5,296 nucleotides of DNA, from positions 138,021 to 143,316 of the forward strand of contig DFXW01000002.1 in the NCBI GenBank assembly GCA_002382495.1, in the 5' to 3' direction. The stretch comes from Flavobacterium sp. UBA4098 (GTDB lineage Bacteria; Bacteroidota; Bacteroidia; Flavobacteriales; Flavobacteriaceae). Every line of letters begins with the position of its first letter. The first letter of the stretch is position 1. A program made the position numbers and the translations under genes. The notes under the pieces are model-generated. The model did not search any database. It was not told the DNA's origin and worked only from the letters and a program-made list of their open reading frames with translations. Shown here piece after piece: positions 1 through 4,666 of this stretch.

Positions 1-80
1 GCATCATCATTAGGCCCAATTTGGCTATGGCCAATCCATGAGGAAAGTAAGATAAATAAAAGTAAGATTTGATGTTTCAT
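1..80 (-). CDS. 5' end of a tandem paralogue of the neighbouring MORN/TonB-C secreted protein (partial)
   Basis: Only the first 26 codons lie in the window; the gene continues beyond position 1. The start codon is the complement of 78-80. The peptide begins MKHQILLLFILLSSWIGHSQ and continues IGPNDDA. The next gene upstream on this strand begins MKLQITLFLLFLYSWIGHSQ and continues IGSNDQL. The shared SWIGHSQIG block and the DNA identity under it show that the two genes are duplicates. The peptide is a clear Sec signal sequence: a short charged start, a Leu/Ile-rich core, and probable cleavage near HSQ. The mature part cannot be seen, so its MORN and TonB-C domains are inferred from the neighbour alone. 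The gap to the neighbour's stop is 53 nt with no convincing promoter or terminator, so the two may be co-transcribed. No Shine-Dalgarno is visible on this strand, which is usual for the phylum. Confidence 0.8.
   Translation of the reverse strand, partial: MKHQILLLFILLSSWIGHSQIGPNDD
6..42. repeat. Direct repeat copy 1 (signal-peptide region of the partial paralogue)
   Basis: Positions 6-42 match 1016-1052 in the same orientation with a single difference (14 versus 1024). The last 28 nt are identical. In both genes the stretch encodes the SWIGHSQIG part of the signal peptide and the first mature residues. It marks the tandem duplication rather than a mobile element. Confidence 0.85.
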
Positions 81-133
81 TTTAGAAAGGAGATAGGATG
101 AAATTAAATAAAAGAAAACTGAATTTTAATTGG

Positions 134-1090
134 TTAATTGAACCAGCTTAGTTTCACAGGAAATGAAATTCCGTAATCTACAGCGGTTCCTCTTATATAA
201 GTTGGGATCCACTCGTCATATTTTGAAAGTATACTAATAAGGTTAGTACTTATGCCAAATTCATCTTTGTTGCCTGTGTTGATTTCTTTTATTTTCCCAT
301 CAGCACCTATGATCATTGTAATAAAAAGCGACCCCCGATAAGTATTGGTGTTATTTTTAGGAAGTTTGATTTTATTGGCTACGAATTTATATAAATCACC
401 CATGCCTTTTTTGGGTATACAATTAGTTTGAATTTCAAAATATTCATTTCTTTTTTGATTAGAATCGACACTGACTCCACTGCAAAAATTACCTTTACTG
501 TAGTATTCTACAAAACTTATTCTTGGAAATTCCGATGTGCCAATCCATTTACCTTCTTTCAAGTAATTTTTTATAATTCCTTTAGAAATTGATTTAGAAT
601 TTTCATTGGTTTCAATGTATTCTCCTTCACCATTAATTACTTTTGCAATTTTATTTTCATCCCAAAATTGTAATACTTTAATTTTTTTTGTTTTTAACCA
701 TGCTTTTGAAATTATTTCTATTTCTGATTTAATATTCCCATTTTCATACCATTCAAATTGTTTTCCTTTTTCAATGTTATTCAAATAAGTCACCATTTTT
801 TTTCTATTACCGTTTTCATAATAATACATACAATTTCCATTTAGATTTAAATTGTATTTGTTTGAGGTAAATCCTCTCATTTCTTGTTTGCCTGATTTAA
901 AATAAATAATTACTTCATACAAATCCTTTACTAACTCATAATCTTTTATAACTCTGTAGTAGTTATGATCAATTTTTGGACATATTTTTTTGAATGAATC
1001 TAAATATACTAGTTGATCATTAGACCCAATTTGGCTATGGCCAATCCATGAGTATAGGAATAATAAGAAGAGTGTAATTTGTAATTTCAT
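134..1090 (-). CDS. Secreted protein with MORN/YwqK-like repeats and a C-terminal TonB-C-like domain
   Basis: The protein has 318 residues. Residues 1-20 form a Sec signal peptide ending in GHSQ. Residues about 58-125 hold short repeats of the MORN_2/YwqK kind, with the pattern G-x-x-x-x-Y-Y-x-N-G-x: NCMYYYENGNRKK near 86-98 and KQFEWYENGNIKS near 110-122. Weaker, degenerate units continue to about residue 205 (KGIIKNYLKEGKW, VEYYSKGNF). The last 80 or so residues resemble the TonB C-terminal fold used in many Bacteroidota exported proteins: IKLP, then a strand pair ending IGADGKIKEI, then the signature DEWIPTYIRGTAVDYGISFPVKL. It is not a real TonB, because the N-terminal helix is a cleavable signal and no proline-rich spacer is present. 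Databases often label such proteins YwqK-family antitoxins; I see no toxin partner. Its role is unknown, and an envelope or surface location is inferred. Its start lies 15 nt after the reductase stop, so read-through from that gene is likely. A second copy follows it. Confidence 0.8.
   Translation of the reverse strand: MKLQITLFLLFLYSWIGHSQIGSNDQLVYLDSFKKICPKIDHNYYRVIKDYELVKDLYEVIIYFKSGKQEMRGFTSNKYNLNLNGNCMYYYENGNRKKMVTYLNNIEKGKQFEWYENGNIKSEIEIISKAWLKTKKIKVLQFWDENKIAKVINGEGEYIETNENSKSISKGIIKNYLKEGKWIGTSEFPRISFVEYYSKGNFCSGVSVDSNQKRNEYFEIQTNCIPKKGMGDLYKFVANKIKLPKNNTNTYRGSLFITMIIGADGKIKEINTGNKDEFGISTNLISILSKYDEWIPTYIRGTAVDYGISFPVKLSWFN
1016..1052. repeat. Direct repeat copy 2 (signal-peptide region of the complete paralogue)
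   Basis: This is the partner of 6-42, offset by 1010 nt, with 36 of 37 positions identical. Outside this block the hydrophobic cores of the two signal peptides have diverged (QILLLFILLS versus QITLFLLFLY), so similarity is unevenly distributed along the duplicated genes. Confidence 0.85.
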
Positions 1091-1105
1091 ACTTCTGTTA
1101 TCAGA

Positions 1106-1561
1106 TTAAAACAACTCAGCAACTTCAGAATTCACAAACTCTAAGAAACGTTCATCTTCTTCTGTAAAAGGGTCTAAAACATGACTGTCTATGTCGATTT
1201 GACCAATGTTGATTCCATTTACAAATAAAGGCACTACGATTTCTGATTTCACGGTAAAGCTACACGCAATATAATTATCTTGAGCCGCTACATCGGGTAC
1301 CACAAAGTTAGCATTCGATTCGGCTACTTGACCACAAATTCCTTTTCCAAATGGAATTACAGTATGGTCAGTGGGTGCGCCAACGTAAGGACCCAAGTGT
1401 AAAGTTCTATTTTCGTGATTAGCAAAGTAAAAACCCACCCAGTTATAATGAGCCACATTTTCGTTCAAAAATTGACAAATGGCTTGCAGTTTTTCGTCTC
1501 TCGAAAGGGTTTGGTTTGTTGTTATGGAGGTAATTCTCGGTTGTAGTTCTTGAAATGTCAT
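1106..1561 (-). CDS. msrC: GAF-domain free methionine-(R)-sulfoxide reductase (fRMsr/MsrC type)
   Basis: The 151-residue protein consists of one GAF domain and matches the length and order of the YebR/fRMsr family, cytosolic enzymes that reduce free methionine-(R)-sulfoxide. Recognisable blocks are NWVGFYF (40-46), LHLGPYVG (55-61), IPFGKGICGQ (69-78), VVPDV, NYIACS (97-101), KSEIVVPLF (105-113) and IGQIDIDS (119-126). Cys76 and Cys100 correspond to E. coli Cys94 and Cys118. The position of E. coli Cys84 aligns with His66, so one of the three classic redox cysteines is absent. I chose the start at 1559-1561 because the family begins near MTFQEL and a TAnnTTTG promoter element lies just upstream at 1577-1584. 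The reading frame is open to 1639, but starting there would add 26 unrelated residues and put the promoter inside the gene. The gene diverges from the metal cassette and is followed closely by the MORN/TonB-C genes. The fold assignment is firm; enzymatic activity is inferred. Confidence 0.85.
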   Translation of the reverse strand: MTFQELQPRITSITTNQTLSRDEKLQAICQFLNENVAHYNWVGFYFANHENRTLHLGPYVGAPTDHTVIPFGKGICGQVAESNANFVVPDVAAQDNYIACSFTVKSEIVVPLFVNGINIGQIDIDSHVLDPFTEEDERFLEFVNSEVAELF

Positions 1562-1576
1562 GGATCTAATTTTTAA

Positions 1577-1609
1577 CAAAAGTATTAATTTATGATTAAC
1601 AAGACACAA
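1577..1609 (-). promoter_or_regulatory. Probable promoter of the reductase gene
   Basis: Read on the minus strand, TACTTTTG (complement of 1577-1584) fits the Bacteroidota -7 consensus TAnnTTTG. Two TTG trinucleotides lie upstream as -33 candidates, at the complements of 1600-1602 and 1607-1609. Their spacers are 15 and 22 nt, neither ideal. Transcription would begin around 1570, giving a leader of about 10 nt before the ATG at 1561. Confidence 0.5.
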
Positions 1610-1641
1610 GTTGAAACTAATAGAATGGTTGTAGGCCAAAT

Positions 1642-1656
1642 TTAAAACGATTTTAA
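1642..1656. promoter_or_regulatory. Candidate operator: palindrome TTAAAA-CGA-TTTTAA upstream of the metal cassette
   Basis: Six-base arms (1642-1647 and 1651-1656) surround a CGA spacer. The 15-mer TAAAACGATTTTAAT at 1643-1657 recurs as an exact reverse complement at 2150-2164, in front of the receptor gene. It ends about 22 nt upstream of the -7 box of the first cassette gene, next to where a -33 element would sit, a position where a regulator could act. AT-richness makes chance similarity easier, so the role is a hypothesis. Confidence 0.4.
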
Positions 1657-1678
1657 TTCGTACTGGACAATTGTTTAC

Positions 1679-1686
1679 TAAATTTG
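1679..1686 (+). promoter_or_regulatory. Promoter -7 box of the metal cassette, possibly giving a leaderless mRNA
   Basis: TAAATTTG matches the TAnnTTTG consensus and is followed by only four bases (CACC) before the ATG at 1691. Initiation the usual few bases downstream would fall at or next to the start codon, so the transcript may have little or no leader. No clean TTG -33 element is present at the expected distance; TTC at 1657-1659, with a 19-nt spacer, is the nearest match. A weak -33 would fit a promoter that depends on an activator. Confidence 0.55.
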
Positions 1687-1690
1687 CACC

Positions 1691-2095
1691 ATGAATTGTA
1701 AAAAAGGCATCGGATTTTTTTTAGCATTACTGATATTGGTTTCCAATGTTGGGTTTGCATTTACCATGCATTATTGCGGTGGTAAAGTAGCTTCGGTTTC
1801 TGTTCAAACGCTAGAATCCAATTCTATCAAAAAGAAAGGTTGTTGTGCCCAAAAAGAAATTGAAAAAGACTCTTGTTGTAAAAACAAAACGGTTCACTTT
1901 GAAAAGAAAATAGACCAAGCCACTTTGAAAGCTTTTTCTTTCGATCCTATTGCTTTTTATTTGACAGCTGAATTTAAGCAGCACATCACTGTTTATCAGA
2001 ACTCTTTCAAATCCAATCCTACTACAACTTATTATTGTGATGCCCATGCGCCACCTCTCTTTAAGTTGTACCATCACTATATTTTCTACGCCTGA
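1691..2095 (+). CDS. HYC_CC_PP family small exported Cys/His-rich protein
   Basis: The protein has 134 residues. Residues 1-24 are a signal peptide: MNCKK, a hydrophobic core FFLALLILVSNVGFAF, and probable cleavage near FAF-T. The three signatures that name the family are present in order: MHYCGG (26-31), the adjacent cysteines GCC (50-52) and SCC (61-63), and the late DAHAPPLFKLYHH (117-129), which includes the PP pair. Mature cysteines are 29, 51, 52, 62, 63 and 116, with histidines at 27, 69, 98, 119, 128 and 129. These are soft-metal ligands, so binding of copper or a similar ion in the periplasm is a reasonable inference, but the family has no established biochemical function that I know of. 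It is the first gene of the cassette and stands 70 nt before a TonB receptor, with an HMA protein further on, an association I recall from other Bacteroidota genomes. Cys3 lies before the hydrophobic core and is not a lipobox. Confidence 0.85.
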   Translation: MNCKKGIGFFLALLILVSNVGFAFTMHYCGGKVASVSVQTLESNSIKKKGCCAQKEIEKDSCCKNKTVHFEKKIDQATLKAFSFDPIAFYLTAEFKQHITVYQNSFKSNPTTTYYCDAHAPPLFKLYHHYIFYA

Positions 2096-2114
2096 TTTTA
2101 ATGGTTTATAAGTC

Positions 2115-2131
2115 GAGTCAGCTACTGGCTC
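2115..2131 (+). other. Intergenic hairpin between the HYC_CC_PP and receptor genes
   Basis: GAGTCAG (2115-2121) pairs with CTGGCTC (2125-2131) across the loop CTA, giving seven pairs including one G-T wobble. No run of T follows directly, so it is a poor intrinsic terminator. It could be a weak attenuator, an mRNA-processing or stability element, or chance. Confidence 0.4.
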
Positions 2132-2149
2132 AAATTACTTATTTTAAAC

Positions 2150-2164
2150 ATTAAAATCGTTTTA
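2150..2164. promoter_or_regulatory. Candidate operator: second copy of the palindrome, abutting the receptor start
   Basis: ATTAAAATCGTTTTA is the exact reverse complement of 1643-1657. Its core TAAAA-TCG-TTTTA is an interrupted palindrome. It ends one base before the ATG at 2166, where a bound protein could affect transcription entering or starting at the receptor gene. No strong TAnnTTTG box was found for a separate receptor promoter; TCGTTTTA at 2157-2164 matches it poorly. Confidence 0.4.
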
Positions 2165-2165
2165 C

Positions 2166-4175
2166 ATGCAAAAAACAAACTTGTTTTTTGTGTTGCTTTT
2201 ATTGGGAAATTTTGTTTTTGGACAACAAAAATTAAATGAGGTAAAAGTAGTCACAAAACGTAAAGGACTCCAAAAGTCGTTTACAGTTACAGGAAACACC
2301 ACTTTGGTCACAAGCAAAGAATTGCTCAAAGCAGCCTGTTGTAATTTGGCTGAAAGCTTTGAAACCAATCCGTCTATTGATGTGAATTTTTCAGATGCTT
2401 TAACTGGAACCAAACAAATCAAACTATTGGGTTTAACAAGTCCATACTTAGTAATTACGGAAGAGAATATCCCGTCAGTTCGTGGTGCCTCACAAGCTTA
2501 CGGATTATCATTTACACCTGGCACCTGGGTCGAAAGTATTCAAATCACCAAAGGAGCGGGCAGTGTAGTCAATGGCTACGAAAGTATCTCGGGGCAAATC
2601 AATACAGAACTCATTAAACCAATAAACGACATTCCGTTTTTTTTAAATGCGTATGGTTCTACCGATTCAAGGTTTGAATTGAACACGCATTTTAACAAAC
2701 CTCTGTCTGATAAATGGAGTAGTAGTTTGTTTTTGCACGGCAATACGCGCACGGCAAAAATGGACAATAACAGGGATGGGTTTTTGGATAATCCGTTGGC
2801 AAAACAAATCAATATTCTGAATCGATATCAGTATTATGATGCCGAAAAAGGCTGGGTGAGTTTTATCAATTTCAGATACATGAAAGATGAAAAACAAACG
2901 GGTCAGCACCATTTTAATCCAACTGTTGATAAAGGAACTACCAACTATTGGGGTTCAGAAATTAATACGGAACGTATAGATATTGCAACTAAATTGGGTT
3001 ATGTTTTCAAAGATTTGCCCTATCAAAGTATTGGTTTTCAAAATGCGTTTACCTCACACAATCAGGAATCGTATTTTGGGTTGAGACACTATAATATTAG
3101 GCAAAATAGTTATTATTCGAATCTAATTTTTAATTCGATCATTAGTAACACTATGAATAAATTTGCCACAGGTTTGAACGTTACTTTGGATCAATATCAA
3201 GAACATGTTTTTGCTAATGATTGGAGTAGAACCGATCAATCTGTCGGTGCTTTTTTTGAGTATACCTATGATAACGATGAAAATATTAGTATCATTCTGG
3301 GGGGTAGAATTGACAATCATAACCGCTTAGGAACCTTTGTAACGCCTCGATTGCACTTGAGATACAATCCGTGGGAGAAAGCGGTTATTCGATTTTCAGC
3401 AGGAAGAGGTAAAAGAGCTGCGAATATTTTTGCCGAAAATCAATCGCTTTTTGCAAGTTCTAGAGTTTTTTCTATTTTGGATACCAATGGGAAAGTGTAT
3501 GGTTTGAATCCTGAAATAGCTTGGAATTTTGGTGGAAGTTTCACACAAGCCTTTACTTTATTGGGAAAAAACGCTGATGTTACATTGGATTGGTATCGTA
3601 CCGACTTTCAAAATCAAGTGGTGGTGGATGTAATGCAAAGCCCGCAACAAGTTTTGTTTTACAATCTAAAAGGCAATTCATTTGCCAATAGCTTCCAAAT
3701 TGAATTCAATTATGAAGTAGTCAAAAACCTCCGATTACGCTCTGCCTACAAACGATATGAAGTACAAACTGATTATCTGTCGGGAACTTTCCAAAAACCT
3801 TTGCAAGCTAAAAACCGATTTTTTGGCAACCTGGAGTATGAAACTACATCGTTTGGAAGTTCAAAGCAATGGAAGTTTGATTTCACCTACAATTGGATTG
3901 GAGAGCAGCAATTGCCCAATACACAATCAAATCCTATTATGGATCAATTACCCGAATTTTCACCAGCGTATTCTTTAATGAATGCACAAATTACACGTGT
4001 TTTTTCGTCTGTTTTTGAAGTGTATGTTGGCGGAGAAAATATTGGCAATTATACTCAGTCCAAAGTAATTGTTGGAGCAGCCAATCCTTTTGGGACAAGT
4101 TTTGATGCTTCGATGGTATATGCACCAATTTTTGGTCAAATGTATTATGCTGGCTTACGATTTAAGATCAAATAA
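2166..4175 (+). CDS. TonB-dependent outer-membrane receptor, probably for copper or another heavy metal
   Basis: The protein has 669 residues. A signal peptide (1-20, ending FVFGQ) is followed at once by LNEVKVV, the start of the plug domain. The N-terminal carboxypeptidase-regulatory-like domain that many Bacteroidota receptors carry is missing. The plug (about 22-150) contains SKELLKAACCNLAESFETNP, then the GTKQIKLLGL strand, IPSVRG, and VESIQITKGAGSVVNGYESISGQINTE, the usual end of the plug. The rest is a 22-strand-type beta-barrel rich in Tyr/Phe/Trp and Asn turns, ending in the strand YYAGLRFKIK. The AACCNL plug type is one I associate with receptors near HMA and copper genes. Cys58 and Cys59 are the only cysteines in the protein. 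The receptor would use TonB energy to move its ligand across the outer membrane. A metal substrate is inferred from the neighbours; a metallophore or peptide-bound metal is also possible. It is probably co-transcribed with the HMA gene 52 nt downstream. Confidence 0.88.
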   Translation: MQKTNLFFVLLLLGNFVFGQQKLNEVKVVTKRKGLQKSFTVTGNTTLVTSKELLKAACCNLAESFETNPSIDVNFSDALTGTKQIKLLGLTSPYLVITEENIPSVRGASQAYGLSFTPGTWVESIQITKGAGSVVNGYESISGQINTELIKPINDIPFFLNAYGSTDSRFELNTHFNKPLSDKWSSSLFLHGNTRTAKMDNNRDGFLDNPLAKQINILNRYQYYDAEKGWVSFINFRYMKDEKQTGQHHFNPTVDKGTTNYWGSEINTERIDIATKLGYVFKDLPYQSIGFQNAFTSHNQESYFGLRHYNIRQNSYYSNLIFNSIISNTMNKFATGLNVTLDQYQEHVFANDWSRTDQSVGAFFEYTYDNDENISIILGGRIDNHNRLGTFVTPRLHLRYNPWEKAVIRFSAGRGKRAANIFAENQSLFASSRVFSILDTNGKVYGLNPEIAWNFGGSFTQAFTLLGKNADVTLDWYRTDFQNQVVVDVMQSPQQVLFYNLKGNSFANSFQIEFNYEVVKNLRLRSAYKRYEVQTDYLSGTFQKPLQAKNRFFGNLEYETTSFGSSKQWKFDFTYNWIGEQQLPNTQSNPIMDQLPEFSPAYSLMNAQITRVFSSVFEVYVGGENIGNYTQSKVIVGAANPFGTSFDASMVYAPIFGQMYYAGLRFKIK

Positions 4176-4227
4176 AACAATCAATAACAAAAATCAAATT
4201 CAATATTAAATTAATACAATAGAAATC

Positions 4228-4569
4228 ATGAAAAAATATATTACCGTAGTGCTTTTAATGATCATCGGATTTTCAGTTCAAGCACAAGTCAAAAAAAATA
4301 AAAATGCAAAATACGTTACAGAGGTAAATGGGAGTTGCGAACAATGTCAAAAACGAATTCAGAAAGCTGCTTTTTCAGTGCAAGGAGTAAAGTCAGTAGT
4401 TTGGAATATTGAAACCCATCAACTGAATGTCATTTTGAACGAAGAAAAATGTTCTCTTTTGGACGTAAAAAAGGCAATTGCTAAAGTGGGTCATGATACT
4501 GACGAAGTAAAAGCTACGGATGCAGTTTATGAAAAATTACACCATTGTTGCTTGTATGAAAGAAATTAA
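4228..4569 (+). CDS. Exported heavy-metal-associated (HMA) domain protein, probable periplasmic metallochaperone
   Basis: The protein has 113 residues. The signal peptide is 1-18 or 1-20 (MKKYITVVLLMIIGFSVQAQ, cleavage near VQA). Residues 28-96 form one HMA ferredoxin-like domain. The metal-binding loop is NGSCEQCQKRI, with Cys37 and Cys40 making the CxxC site, followed by VQGVKSVVWNIETHQLNVIL and a helix LLDVKKAIAKVGHDTDEVKA, as in CopZ/Atx1-like proteins. A further Cys75 lies in EEKCS. The tail YEKLHHCCLYER (101-112) adds His105, His106, Cys107 and Cys108, a second possible site outside the HMA fold and a shared feature of exported HMA proteins in this phylum as I recall them. It lies 52 nt after the receptor, with no recognisable promoter in the A-rich gap, so co-transcription is likely. 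The probable role is to bind Cu(I) or a similar ion in the periplasm; the metal itself is not shown by the sequence. Confidence 0.88.
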   Translation: MKKYITVVLLMIIGFSVQAQVKKNKNAKYVTEVNGSCEQCQKRIQKAAFSVQGVKSVVWNIETHQLNVILNEEKCSLLDVKKAIAKVGHDTDEVKATDAVYEKLHHCCLYERN

Positions 4570-4571
4570 GC

Positions 4572-4598
4572 AATCGTTAATTTAATTCTAAAACGATT
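4572..4598 (+). other. Weak inverted repeat after the HMA gene
   Basis: AATCGTT (4572-4578) pairs with AACGATT (4592-4598) over a 13-nt AT-rich loop. The 7-mer is the core of the candidate operators at 1642-1656 and 2150-2164, so these may be half-related sites. As a terminator it is weak: AT-rich, and with no T-run after it. Confidence 0.25.
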
Positions 4599-4606
4599 CC
4601 CTAAAA

Positions 4607-4636
4607 TTGTGGTTGCGCTAAATTATTCTTACTTTC
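4607..4636 (+). promoter_or_regulatory. Possible weak promoter for the DedA gene
   Basis: TTG (4607-4609), a 19-nt spacer and TTACTTTC (4629-4636) resemble TTG-N19-TAnnTTTG, with two mismatches in the -7 box. It would give a leader of about 25 nt before the ATG at 4667. The gap between the HMA and DedA genes is 97 nt, which allows a separate promoter, but the match is poor. Confidence 0.25.
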
Positions 4637-4666
4637 ACGCCCAAGATATCAACTAAATCTAACTGT

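Noticed and set aside
606..788. Plus-strand open frame of 60 codons inside the MORN/TonB-C gene
   Set aside because: It lies wholly antisense to a well-supported gene, has no recognisable domain, and is rich in Phe/Ser as expected for the complement of AT-rich coding DNA.
134..1090. Reading the MORN/YwqK-like gene as the antitoxin of a toxin-antitoxin pair
   Set aside because: The protein has a signal peptide and a TonB-C-like end, and the adjacent genes are a reductase and a paralogue; no toxin candidate is present.
134..1090. Calling the same gene a true TonB energy transducer
   Set aside because: A real TonB keeps an uncleaved N-terminal membrane anchor and a proline-rich spacer; this protein has a cleavable signal and MORN-like repeats instead.
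1562..1639. Upstream extension of the reductase reading frame to an ATG at 1639
   Set aside because: It adds 26 residues absent from the GAF/fRMsr family and would place the TAnnTTTG promoter element inside the coding region.
1811..3320. Minus-strand open frames at 1811-2077, 2162-2422, 2576-2812, 2667-2912 and 3123-3320
   Set aside because: All lie antisense to the HYC_CC_PP gene or the receptor, show no domain or family signature, and have no promoter-like upstream region.
3757..3978. Plus-strand frame of 73 codons inside the receptor
   Set aside because: It is an out-of-frame overlap with the barrel domain and has no signature.
4572..4598. Intrinsic terminator after the HMA gene
   Set aside because: The stem is only seven mostly AT pairs with a 13-nt loop and no following T-run; listed only as a weak inverted repeat.
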